This document shows positions 52,075 through 60,720 of a stretch of 64,000 bases of DNA, in pieces (within the stretch, counting starts at the first letter, position 1; each line of letters opens with the position of its first letter). Position numbers and translations under genes: made by a program. The DNA is from Streptomyces sp. XD-27 (lineage in GTDB: Bacteria > Actinomycetota > Actinomycetes > Streptomycetales > Streptomycetaceae), in contig NZ_CP130713.1 of the NCBI RefSeq assembly GCF_030553055.1, positions 7,378,001 through 7,442,000 on the forward strand, in the 5' to 3' direction. The notes under the pieces are model-generated. The model was not told the origin of the DNA. It was given only the letters and a program-made list of their open reading frames with translations, and did not search any database.

Positions 52075-53066
52075 CGAACCACGACCAGCAGGGCGGGAAC
52101 GGTGGCGAGATCGGCATCGGCGCCCTCCACTGCCTGCTTCCCGAGGACCGGGTCAAGGTGGCCGACCTGCCCGAACTGGGGCTGCTCGGCCACGAGGAGA
52201 GGGAGTTCGCCCACGGCTCGGGCATCGAGACCGTGAGCGTCTACGAGGACCGCGCCACGGCCGGGCTGGCCGCCGAGGCCGTGCGCGGCCTCGGCCTGCC
52301 GCCCGGCTCCGCCCCGGACCTGCTCCTGCTCGTCAGCCCCCGGTCCCCGGACGTGCTGCTCGGCTCGGACGTCGGCCAGGTGCAGGCGGAGTCCGGCCTG
52401 GCCGGGGCGTTCTCCTTCACGGTGGACGGCCTGGGCTGCACCGGCTCCAGCGCGGCCTGGGCCCTGGCCCGCGATCTGATCGCCGCCGACCCGCGCCGCG
52501 AGAGCGCCGTCATCGCGCACGCCAGCCGCCCCACCGGCGCCGACCGGGTGCGCTACCCCGTCACCGTGATCGGCGACGGCGCGTACGCCATGACCCTGGT
52601 GCGCGGCGGGCGCCCGGTGCTCAAGGCACACCGGATGCAGAGCGACGGAAGCTTCCACGACCTGTTCCGCGTCGACTACAAGTCCGCCCCCTGGTACGAG
52701 TGGCGGGAGGAGTGCCGGTCCGCGGACCGCTACCGGTTCGACCTGGCCATGCACAGCCGCCAGCGGCTGTCCCTGCTGGTCGACGAGGCCCTTGCCGAGG
52801 CCGGCATCGGCAAGCAGGACGTCGCCGCCACCCTCATGCAGAACGTCACCGCGGGAGCCTTCGACTTCTACGAGACCCTGCTCGGCCTGCCCATCCACCA
52901 GGTGTGCCGGCGCCACCTGGCCGCATACGGCCACCTGGGCGCCATGGACGTCGTGCTCAACCTCCAGCAGCTCCTCGACGAGGGCGGGCTGCAGCGCGGC
53001 GACCACGTGCTCGTCCTGAACAACAGCCCGGTCGCCGCCTGGGCAGCCACTCTCTGGGAGATCTGA
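52071..53066 (+). CDS. KASIII-like protein
   Basis: A 331-residue thiolase-fold protein. ATG 52071 overlaps the preceding stop, which decides the start over GTG 52065. VDGLGCTGSSAAWALARDLI holds a Cys where ketoacyl synthase III has its nucleophile; TLMQNVTAGAFDFYETLLGL and LAAYGHLGAMDVVLNLQQLL carry the later blocks, with the His in AYGHLGAMD. VLVLNNSPVAAWAATLWEI ends it. The Asn of the classic Cys-His-Asn triad probably lies in the TLMQN stretch. Such proteins prime chains or act as acyltransferases on ACP. It may take over transfer of the hydroxymalonyl-type unit, since no AT domain exists in the window. Confidence 0.85.
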   Translation: MTNHDQQGGNGGEIGIGALHCLLPEDRVKVADLPELGLLGHEEREFAHGSGIETVSVYEDRATAGLAAEAVRGLGLPPGSAPDLLLLVSPRSPDVLLGSDVGQVQAESGLAGAFSFTVDGLGCTGSSAAWALARDLIAADPRRESAVIAHASRPTGADRVRYPVTVIGDGAYAMTLVRGGRPVLKAHRMQSDGSFHDLFRVDYKSAPWYEWREECRSADRYRFDLAMHSRQRLSLLVDEALAEAGIGKQDVAATLMQNVTAGAFDFYETLLGLPIHQVCRRHLAAYGHLGAMDVVLNLQQLLDEGGLQRGDHVLVLNNSPVAAWAATLWEI

Positions 53067-53068
53067 CG

Positions 53069-55129
53069 ATGTCTGACACCGCCGCCGCGACGCCCCCGGC
53101 CGTATCCGGCCCGGCCCTGGTCAAGTGCCTGGTCTGGGACCTGGACAACACCCTGTGGCGGGGCACCCTGCTGGAGGACGACGAGGTCGAGCTGACCGAG
53201 GAGATCCGGCGCACCGTCCTTCGGCTGGACGCCCGGGGCATCCTGCAGTCGGTCGCCAGCCGCAACGACCACGACCACGCCTGGGCACGGCTGGAGAAGC
53301 TGGGCCTGGCCGAGTACTTCCTGGTTCCGCAGATCGGCTGGGGCCGCAAGTCCGACAGCGTCCGCACCATCGCCGCCGAGCTGAAGTTCGCCGAGTCGGC
53401 CATCGCTTTCATCGACGACCAGCCCGCCGAGCGGGCCGAGGTCGAACACGAACTGCCCGCGGTGCGCACCTACGAGGCCCACCGCGCGACCGAGCTCACC
53501 AGCCTGCCCGAGTTCAGCCCGGCCCACGTGACCGAGGACGCCGCCAACCGGCGATCCATGTACCAGGCAGGCGTGAAGCGCGAGCGCGCCGAGGCCGAGC
53601 ACACCGGCTCCAGCGAGGAGTTCCTGCGCACCCTCGACCTGCGTCTGGTCATCGAGCACGCCGGGCCCGAGCAGCTGGCCCGCGTCGAGGAACTCACCCT
53701 GCGCACCAGCCAGATGAACGCGACGGGCATCCACTACTCGGACGCCGACCTCACGGCCCTGCTCGCGGACCCCGACCACGACGTGCTGGTCACAAGCCTG
53801 ACCGACCGTTTCGGCAGCCACGGCGCGGTGGGCGTGCTGCTGCTGGAGCGCCTGCCGGGCCGCTGGCACCTGAAGCTGCTCGCCACCTCCTGCCGGGTGG
53901 TCTCCTTCGGTACCGGCGCCACGATCCTGCGCTGGCTGATGGCGCAGGCGCACGCCGCCGGGGTCCACCTGACGGCCGACTTCAAGCGCACCGACCGCAA
54001 CCGGATCATGGAAGTGGCCTATCGGTTCGCCGGTTTCGGCCAGGACCCGTGCGAGGCCTGCGGCCCCGTCGGCGAGGACGACTCCGGCATCCAGCGGCTG
54101 CACCTGGCCCCCGCCGCCCAGGACGTCTCCACGACCATGCGGGTCACCGCCCCCACCCTCGGCGCCGACCGCCTGAACTCCGTGCATGAGGCTTACGGCC
54201 ACCGCGTGGAGTGCTCGTACGACATCGCCGCCCGCGGGGCGGTACGGGACTTCTTCGGCCCGGCGGTGGCCGCGGACGCGCCCGTGGCCGCCCACACCCG
54301 CACGGTGCGGCTGGAGTTCGACGTGCAGGACGGCCCGGCGGCCGCGCCGGCCAACCCGCCGCACAACCTGGAGGTCATGACCGGCGACCCGATCGTGATC
54401 GACACGGTCTCCTCCCGCTGCGTGTTCGACCCCGCGTCCCTCTCCGGCACGGTCACCCTGGCCCGTGCGGACCTCGGCGACTCCCAGGTGTGGGGCCGCT
54501 GGATCCTGGAGCGCCTCTTCCTCTACCTGGTCTGCCGCAACCCGCGCAGCTACCCGCTGCACGCCGGCGCCGTCGAGGTCGCCGGGCGGACCGCCGTACT
54601 GACGGCGGCGGCGGGCGTGGGCAAGTCCACGTTCACCTTCTGGGCGCTGCACCGGGGCGCCCGCCTGATCGGCGAGGACATCCTGGCCCGGAACATGGAC
54701 GAGCCCGAGGGCGTGCTGTGGGGCTACCCGCGGGCCCTCTACCTCTCCCCGGACATGATCGTCCGCAGCGAGGCCCTGAAGGAGGCGTCCGCCACCCCCA
54801 TCGAGAGCGGAACCAAGAGCCGGGTCACCGTGCCGGAGTCCATCGAGGACCGGCTGGTGTCCCGCGCCCGCCCGGACGCCCTGGTGTTCCTGGTCCGCGG
54901 CGAGGGCGGCGGGCTGCGCGAGCTGGACATCGAAGAGGCGCTGAACCGCTGCCGCGAGGACTACGCCACCGCGAAGAGCGCCGAGGAGACCGCCGCGGTG
55001 GAGGAGGACCTGCGCCGCCTGCTGGCCGGCCTGCCGCTGTGGGAGTTCGAGGTCTCCGCCGACCTCGACGAGAGCTACGGCCGGCTGCACGCGGCCATGG
55101 CCGCACTGCCCGCGCCCGCCGCCGGGTGA
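53069..55129 (+). CDS. FkbH-like HAD enzyme fused to an HPr-kinase-like domain
   Basis: A 686-residue fusion from ATG 53069. Residues 15-370 are FkbH-like (HAD-IIIC): LVWDLDNTLWRGTLLEDDEV with D24/D26 as nucleophile pair, SRNDHDHAWARLEKLGL, FIDDQPAERAEVEHELP and QMNATGIHYSDADLTALL, then HGAVGVLLLERLPG of the GNAT-like half. FkbH dephosphorylates a 1,3-bisphosphoglycerate-derived group and loads glyceryl onto an ACP. Residues about 395-680 resemble HPr kinase/phosphorylase: PLHAGAVEVAGRTAVLTAAAG, then the P-loop GVGKST at 516-521, and IGEDILARNMDEPEGVLWGYP. A paralogue of the second part is encoded at 60721. I do not know this fusion from characterised pathways. Confidence 0.88.
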   Translation: MSDTAAATPPAVSGPALVKCLVWDLDNTLWRGTLLEDDEVELTEEIRRTVLRLDARGILQSVASRNDHDHAWARLEKLGLAEYFLVPQIGWGRKSDSVRTIAAELKFAESAIAFIDDQPAERAEVEHELPAVRTYEAHRATELTSLPEFSPAHVTEDAANRRSMYQAGVKRERAEAEHTGSSEEFLRTLDLRLVIEHAGPEQLARVEELTLRTSQMNATGIHYSDADLTALLADPDHDVLVTSLTDRFGSHGAVGVLLLERLPGRWHLKLLATSCRVVSFGTGATILRWLMAQAHAAGVHLTADFKRTDRNRIMEVAYRFAGFGQDPCEACGPVGEDDSGIQRLHLAPAAQDVSTTMRVTAPTLGADRLNSVHEAYGHRVECSYDIAARGAVRDFFGPAVAADAPVAAHTRTVRLEFDVQDGPAAAPANPPHNLEVMTGDPIVIDTVSSRCVFDPASLSGTVTLARADLGDSQVWGRWILERLFLYLVCRNPRSYPLHAGAVEVAGRTAVLTAAAGVGKSTFTFWALHRGARLIGEDILARNMDEPEGVLWGYPRALYLSPDMIVRSEALKEASATPIESGTKSRVTVPESIEDRLVSRARPDALVFLVRGEGGGLRELDIEEALNRCREDYATAKSAEETAAVEEDLRRLLAGLPLWEFEVSADLDESYGRLHAAMAALPAPAAG

Positions 55130-55179
55130 CCGGCGCCCCGCCCCGTTCCGCCGTACCCGCGAGTCCGATAGGAAGGGCC

Positions 55180-56733
55180 ATGCACGACCTGAAGCACGCC
55201 GTGTCCCTCTACGAGGTGTTCACCGGACAGGCCGCCCGGCGGCCGGACGCCGTCGCGATCACTGACGGCCCCCTCGACATCACCTACGCCGAGCTGGAGC
55301 AGGCCGCCCGGGAGTACCGGGCCGGCCTGGCCCGGCACGGGGTGCGCCCCGGGGAGCTGGTGGGCATCAGCCTGGAACGGGGCTGGGAGGTCGTCGCCGC
55401 GATCCTCGCCGTCCTCGGCCACGGCTGCGGCTACGTGCCACTGGACCCGGCGTACCCCGCCGACCGGCTCGCGTTCATGGCACGGAACACCGGTACCCGG
55501 GTGGCCATCGCCGAGGCGGACGGCTCCGCGCTGCCGGACGGGGTGACCCGGGTGCGGCGGGAGGACGGGGCGGCGGCGCCGGATCCGGCGCCCCGGGCCC
55601 GGCCCGCGGACGTGCCGGTCTACATCATCCACACCTCGGGCTCGACCGGGGTCCCCAAGGGCGTGGCCGTCGCCGAGAGCGCCGTCCTGGAGCTCTTCCG
55701 GTCCTGCACCGACGGGCTGTTCGCCTTCGGCCCCGAGGACACCTGGACCCTGTACTTCAGCTACAGCTTCGACTTCTCGGTGTGGGAGATCTGGGGCGCG
55801 CTGCTGTTCGGCGGCCGCATCACGATCGTCCCGTCCGACACCGCCCAGCGGCCCGCCGCCCTGCTGGAATTCCTCGCCGAGCAGCGGGTGACGGTGCTCA
55901 GCATGGTGCCGAGCTTCTTCAAGTACCTGGCCAGGGCGTACGAGCGTCGCCCGGCCGAGCTGGACCTGCGGTACGTGGTCTTCGGCGGTGAGGCGCTGGA
56001 CCGCATCTCGGTGCGCGCCTGGATGGCCCTGCGGCCGGGCGCCGAGACCCTGGTCAACATGTACGGGATCACCGAGACCACCGTGCACACCACGTTCGGG
56101 GCGCTCACCCCCGAGCGGGTGGCCTCCGACGGCGGCGGCACCTGGATCGGCAGCCCGCTGGCCCACCACAGGATGGTGCTGCTGGACGAGGACGGCGCCG
56201 AGGTCCCCGACGGCGAGCCCGGCGAGGCGTACATCGCCGGCCAGGGCCTGGCGTACGGCTACGTCAACCGGCCCGACCTCACCGCGGAGCGCTTCCCCGA
56301 GCTGCGGCTGGCGGGCGACACCGAGCCCTGCCGCTGGTACCGCACCGGCGACGTGGCCCGGCGGCTGCCCGACGGCACGTACGAGTACCTGGGCCGCAAC
56401 GACCGGCAGATCAACCTGCGCGGGTTCCGCATCGAACTCGGCGAGATCGAGGCGGCCCTGCGGGCGGTGCCCGGGGTCGCGGACGCCGTGGCGGTGACCG
56501 AGGACGCGGCCGGCGGGGAGTCCGTCCTCGTCGCCTACACCACGCTCGACGGGGAGCTGGAGCACACCGCGCGCACGGCCGCCCTGCTGCGGGAGGCCTG
56601 CGCGGCCCGGCTGCCCGCCCACATGGTGCCCAACCGGATCACCGTGCTCTCCGAGATGCCGCTCGCCCCCTCCGGGAAGCTGGACCGGGCACGGCTGTCC
56701 ACCGACACGGAACTGCGGGTGGTGCTGCGATGA
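55180..56733 (+). CDS. Stand-alone NRPS adenylation domain, Thr-like code
   Basis: ATG 55180 follows GGAAGGG. The 517-residue domain has A3 IIHTSGSTGVPKGVAV, A4/A5 FSYSFDFSVWEIW and NMYGITETTVHTTF, A7 WYRTGDVARR, A8 QINLRGFRIELGEIE, and A10 APSGKLDRARL. The GrsA-style pocket reads D-F-W-S-V-G-M-V-H-K, two positions away from the standard Thr code (D-F-W-N-I-G-M-V-H-K), so Thr or a close relative is the likely substrate. It has no PCP or C domain; the free PCP at 45951 is the natural acceptor. It overlaps the CYTH gene by 4 bp. Confidence 0.92.
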   Translation: MHDLKHAVSLYEVFTGQAARRPDAVAITDGPLDITYAELEQAAREYRAGLARHGVRPGELVGISLERGWEVVAAILAVLGHGCGYVPLDPAYPADRLAFMARNTGTRVAIAEADGSALPDGVTRVRREDGAAAPDPAPRARPADVPVYIIHTSGSTGVPKGVAVAESAVLELFRSCTDGLFAFGPEDTWTLYFSYSFDFSVWEIWGALLFGGRITIVPSDTAQRPAALLEFLAEQRVTVLSMVPSFFKYLARAYERRPAELDLRYVVFGGEALDRISVRAWMALRPGAETLVNMYGITETTVHTTFGALTPERVASDGGGTWIGSPLAHHRMVLLDEDGAEVPDGEPGEAYIAGQGLAYGYVNRPDLTAERFPELRLAGDTEPCRWYRTGDVARRLPDGTYEYLGRNDRQINLRGFRIELGEIEAALRAVPGVADAVAVTEDAAGGESVLVAYTTLDGELEHTARTAALLREACAARLPAHMVPNRITVLSEMPLAPSGKLDRARLSTDTELRVVLR

Positions 56734-57236
56734 CGACCGAGATCGAGCGGAAGTTCACGGTTGCCGAGGACTGGCAGGTCCCCGCGGGGGCGACGGGGGA
56801 GCGGCTGCGGCAGGCCTACCTGACCCCGCCCGGGGCCCCGGTGGAGTTCCGGGTCCGCGCCGGGGAGAACTCCCGGCTGATGACGGCGAAGACGTTCGAC
56901 CCGGCCTCGGGCGCCATGGTCCGCCAAGAGGTCGAGTTCCCCATCGCCGACGAGGTGTTCGAACAACTCTGGGAGCTGGCCGGCGGCGAGTGCCTGAGCA
57001 AGTTCCGTTGGACCGTCCCGCTCGGCGAGCATGTGGCGACGGTCGACGAGTACGACGGGGCCCTGGCCGGACTCCGCGTGGTCGAAGTGGAGTTCGCCGA
57101 CACCGAGGAGGCCCGGGCGTTCGTACCGCCGGACTGGTTCGGCGAAGAGGTCACCGGAAGCACCGCCTGGAGCAACCGAGAGCTGGCGGCATCGTCACAG
57201 GCGACGATGCCGGAGAACGAGGGAGAGAGCCGATGA
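56730..57236 (+). CDS. CYTH-domain protein (triphosphate tunnel metalloenzyme)
   Basis: A 168-residue protein opening with MTTEIERKF: the ExExK signature (E4, E6, K8) that defines the CYTH superfamily. Basic and acidic strands follow in the usual order (RLRQAYLTPP, EFRVRAG, ENSRLMTAKT, RQEVEFPIADEVFEQLWELA, RWTVPLGEHVATVDEYDG, VVEVEFADTEEARAF), forming the eight-stranded tunnel. Members hydrolyse triphosphate, make cAMP, or bind organophosphates. The C-terminal 20 residues look like a tail. ATGA overlaps couple it to the A domain before it and to the phosphatase gene after it. Confidence 0.9.
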   Translation: MTTEIERKFTVAEDWQVPAGATGERLRQAYLTPPGAPVEFRVRAGENSRLMTAKTFDPASGAMVRQEVEFPIADEVFEQLWELAGGECLSKFRWTVPLGEHVATVDEYDGALAGLRVVEVEFADTEEARAFVPPDWFGEEVTGSTAWSNRELAASSQATMPENEGESR

Positions 57237-57970
57237 ACCGGCACGTCGATTTCGAGCGCCTGCACAACTTCCGCGACCTGGGCGGCTACCGGGCCGCCGA
57301 CGGCCGCACCGTGGCGTGGCGGACCCTCTACCGCTCCGACTCGCTCGGCAAGCTGCAGGGCGCCGACTGGGAGACGTTCCTGGAGCTCGGCATCCGGACC
57401 GTGATCGACCTGCGCTACCCGTGGGAGATCGAGTCCAAGGGCCGGGTACCGGAGCCGGAGCGCTTCCACTACGTCAACCTCAGCATCGAGCACCGCCCGT
57501 ACGACCAGGCTGAGATCGACCCCGAGCTCGACCCCTGGCGCTACCTCGCCGACCGGTTCGCGGAGGTCGCCGAGGACGGCGTCGAGGAGATCCGGCAGGT
57601 CCTGGAGCAGATCGCGCAGGCCCCCGGCCCGGTGGTGTTCCACTGCACCTCCGGCAAGGACCGCACCGGGCTCATCGGCGCACTCGTCCTCACCCTCCTC
57701 GGCGTCGACCGGGAGACGGTCCTCGCCGACTTCGCGCTCACCGAGCTGGCCACCGAGCGCCTGATCGAGGACTGGAAGACGGCCAACCCCGACCGCGAGC
57801 TGAAGTGGCCCGGATACGGCCGCGCCCCCGTGGTGATCATGGAGCTGGTCCTGGCCGACCTGGAAGCGAAACACGGCTCGGTCGAGGGCTACCTCAAGGA
57901 CCGCGTCAACCTGTCGGACGAGACGGTCGGCGCCCTGCGCGCCCGGCTCCTCGCAGACGGGAGCAACTGA
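57233..57970 (+). CDS. Tyrosine/dual-specificity protein phosphatase-like enzyme
   Basis: A 245-residue protein of the bacterial protein-tyrosine phosphatase (PTP_3/Y_phosphatase3) type: NFRDLGGYRAADGRTVAWR at the N terminus, and the P-loop VVFHCTSGKDRTGLIGAL with Cys138 and Arg144 (CxxxxxR). An upstream LRYPWEIESKG region may form the general-acid loop. It removes phosphate from protein or from a small molecule or lipid. In this operon, beside HPr-kinase-like and CYTH proteins, a phosphorylated intermediate is a reasonable substrate. Start ATG overlaps the CYTH stop. Confidence 0.9.
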   Translation: MNRHVDFERLHNFRDLGGYRAADGRTVAWRTLYRSDSLGKLQGADWETFLELGIRTVIDLRYPWEIESKGRVPEPERFHYVNLSIEHRPYDQAEIDPELDPWRYLADRFAEVAEDGVEEIRQVLEQIAQAPGPVVFHCTSGKDRTGLIGALVLTLLGVDRETVLADFALTELATERLIEDWKTANPDRELKWPGYGRAPVVIMELVLADLEAKHGSVEGYLKDRVNLSDETVGALRARLLADGSN

Positions 57971-57973
57971 CGC

Positions 57974-60625
57974 ATGCCGGGCACGAACCTGACCGCCGAG
58001 GAGGCCGGGCTGCGCTCCGGCGCCCTCGTGGTCGACACCTACGACGTCACCCTCGACCTGCGGGCGGCCGCCGAGTCCGGCACCTTCGCCTCCGTGACGG
58101 AAGTCCACTTCGACTGCACCGACCCCAACGCGCCGGTCTTCCTCGATCTGCGCGCGCCGGTCCTGCGCGAGGTGGTCCTCAACGGGCAGGCCCTGGACCC
58201 CGCCCAGGTGTTCCGGGACTCCCGGATCGCGCTGCCCGGACTGGTGGCGGGCCGCAACCACGTGAGGGTGGCGGCGGACTGCGCGTACACCACCACCGGG
58301 GAGGGGCTGCACCGCTTCACCGACCCGGTCGACGGACACACCTACCTGTACAGCCAGTTCGAGGTGGCCGACGCCCGCCGGGTCTTCGCGTGCTTCGACC
58401 AGCCCGATCTGAAGGCGCGGTTCAGGTTCACCGTGGCCGCCCCGCGGGACTGGACGGTCATCTCCAACACCCTGCCCGCCACCGCCGGTGCGGGCGGCGC
58501 CGAGGGAAGCGGCGGCGAGAGCCGGACCTGGACCTTCGGCGACGGTGACGGCCGAACCTGGACCTTCGGCCGCACCCCGCGGCTGTCCACGTACGTGGTC
58601 TCCCTCGCCGCCGGACCCTTCCACGCCGTGCACAGCGAGCATCGCGGGGCCGACCGGACCATCCCGCTCGGCCTGTACTGCCGCCGCAGCCTGGCCGAAC
58701 ACCTCGACGCGGAGGACATGTTCGCCGTCACCCGGCAGGGCCTGGACTGGTTCCCGGAGCGGTTCGGACACCCCTACCCGTTCGAGAAGTACGACCAGAT
58801 CTTCGTGCCGGGCTTCAACGCGGGAGCGATGGAGAACGCGGCCGCGGTCACCTTCAGCGAAAAGTACATCTTCCGCTCGCGCGCCACCGACGCCGCCTAC
58901 CGCAAGCGGGCCGCGACCGTCCTCCACGAGCTCAGCCACATGTGGTTCGGTGACCTGGTCACCATGGCCTGGTGGGACGACCTCTGGCTGAACGAGTCCT
59001 TCGCCACCTACTGCTCCTTCGCCTGCCAGGCCCTGGCCCCCGGCTCGCGGTGGGCCGACTCCTGGACCACCTTCGCCAACCACCAGAAGGCCAAGGCCTA
59101 CCGGCAGGACCAACTGCCATCCACCCACCCCGTGGTCGCCGGGATCCGCGACCTGGAGGACGTGCTCGTCAACTTCGACGGCATCACCTACGCCAAGGGC
59201 GCCTCCGTCCTCAAGCAGCTCGCGGCCTACGTCGGCACCGACGCCTTCTTCGCCGGAGTACGCACCTACATCGCCGCCCACGCCCACGGCAGCGCCCGCC
59301 TGCCCGACCTGCTGCAGGCCCTGGAACAGGCCTCCGGCCGGGACCTGGGCACCTGGGCGAAGCTGTGGCTGGAGACCGCCGGCATCAACGTGCTACGGCC
59401 CGAAATCGACACCGACAGCGAAGGCACCATCACCGGCTTCCGGGTCCGGCAGGAGGCCCCCGCCCTCCCCGCCGGCGCCGCGGGCGAGGCCGTGCTGCGG
59501 CCGCACCGCGTCGCCATCGGCTTCTACCACCTGGACGAGGCCGGCACCCTGCGCCGCATCCACCGCACCGAGACCGACGTCCTCGCGCAGGAGCTCACCG
59601 ACGTCCCCGAACTGGCGGGCCACCCCCGGCCCGACCTGGTGCTGCTCAACGACGACGACCTGACCTACGCCAAGGTCCGCTTCGACGCGACCTCGCTGCG
59701 CACCCTCACCGAACGGCTCGGTGCCCTCGCCGAACCGCTGCCCCGTGCCCTGTGCTGGGCCGCCGCCTGGGACATGACCCGCGACGGCGAACTCCCCGCC
59801 CGCGCCTATCTCGACCTGGTCCTGTCCGGCGCGGGCGCCGAGACCGACATCGGCGTGGTGGAGTCCCTGCACCGCCAGGTGGCATACGCACTGCGGCACT
59901 ACACGGACCCCGCCGCCCGCCAGGAGCTCACCGCCCGCTGGAGCGAGGCCGCCCTGGAGCGGCTGCGCGCCGCCGAACCGGGGAGCGACCACCAGCTCGC
60001 CTGGCTCCGTGCGTTCATCGCATCCGCCCGCACCCGGCGCCACCTGGACCTGGTCGCAGGCATCCTGGACGGCGCCGAACCCGCCCCCGGCCTGGCCGCG
60101 GACACGGAGCTGCGCTGGTCGGCCGTCGTCCGTCTGGCCGCGGTCGGCCACATCGGCCAGGAGGAGATCGCCGCGGAGGAACGGCGGGACCCCACCCCCG
60201 GCGCCGCACACGCGGCCACGGCTCGGGCGGCCCGCCCCGAGGCCGCGGCCAAGGCAGAGGCATGGGCGGCCGTGGTCGAGCGCGGTGACCTGAGCAACCA
60301 ACTGCAGAAGGCGGTCATCGCCGGGTTCGCCGACGGCACCGAACCCGCCCTCCTCGCCCCCTACACCCAGCGGTACTTCGAGGCGATCCGCGACATCTGG
60401 GAGACCCGCAGCCACGAGATGGCCAAGCAGATCGTCCTGGGGCTCTTCCCGCCGCTCTCCGAGGCGGCAACGGCCGAGGCCGCCGCCCGCTGGCTGGACG
60501 CCCAGGACAGCGCCCCGCCCGCCCTGCGCCGCCTCGTGCGCGAGCAGTACGACGACGCCTGCCGCGCCCAGCGGGCCCAGGCAGCCGACGGCCGCGGCCC
60601 TGACGGGCCGGCCGCGACCTTCTGA
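57974..60625 (+). CDS. pepN: M1-family zinc aminopeptidase (PepN-type)
   Basis: An 883-residue gluzincin: the exopeptidase motif GAMEN at 284-288, zinc site VLHELSHMWFGD (H318, E319, H322), and the third ligand E341 in NESFATY, with the normal 18-residue spacing. The N-terminal beta-sandwich and the long C-terminal helical domain (from about 530) have full length. Such enzymes cleave single N-terminal residues from peptides. The gene follows the phosphatase by 3 bp, so it belongs to the cluster. Options are a resistant target copy, removal of a protecting N-terminal residue (compare the tRNA-dependent transferase at 30597), or general peptide processing. Confidence 0.92.
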   Translation: MPGTNLTAEEAGLRSGALVVDTYDVTLDLRAAAESGTFASVTEVHFDCTDPNAPVFLDLRAPVLREVVLNGQALDPAQVFRDSRIALPGLVAGRNHVRVAADCAYTTTGEGLHRFTDPVDGHTYLYSQFEVADARRVFACFDQPDLKARFRFTVAAPRDWTVISNTLPATAGAGGAEGSGGESRTWTFGDGDGRTWTFGRTPRLSTYVVSLAAGPFHAVHSEHRGADRTIPLGLYCRRSLAEHLDAEDMFAVTRQGLDWFPERFGHPYPFEKYDQIFVPGFNAGAMENAAAVTFSEKYIFRSRATDAAYRKRAATVLHELSHMWFGDLVTMAWWDDLWLNESFATYCSFACQALAPGSRWADSWTTFANHQKAKAYRQDQLPSTHPVVAGIRDLEDVLVNFDGITYAKGASVLKQLAAYVGTDAFFAGVRTYIAAHAHGSARLPDLLQALEQASGRDLGTWAKLWLETAGINVLRPEIDTDSEGTITGFRVRQEAPALPAGAAGEAVLRPHRVAIGFYHLDEAGTLRRIHRTETDVLAQELTDVPELAGHPRPDLVLLNDDDLTYAKVRFDATSLRTLTERLGALAEPLPRALCWAAAWDMTRDGELPARAYLDLVLSGAGAETDIGVVESLHRQVAYALRHYTDPAARQELTARWSEAALERLRAAEPGSDHQLAWLRAFIASARTRRHLDLVAGILDGAEPAPGLAADTELRWSAVVRLAAVGHIGQEEIAAEERRDPTPGAAHAATARAARPEAAAKAEAWAAVVERGDLSNQLQKAVIAGFADGTEPALLAPYTQRYFEAIRDIWETRSHEMAKQIVLGLFPPLSEAATAEAAARWLDAQDSAPPALRRLVREQYDDACRAQRAQAADGRGPDGPAATF

Positions 60626-60720
60626 CGCCGTATCCGGTGCGGCACCCCATCGGCCGCGGCGCGCGGCGCGTCGCGGCCCCTCGCCCCTCGTCCCGGGGCA
60701 GCGCGGATTGGACATGACAC

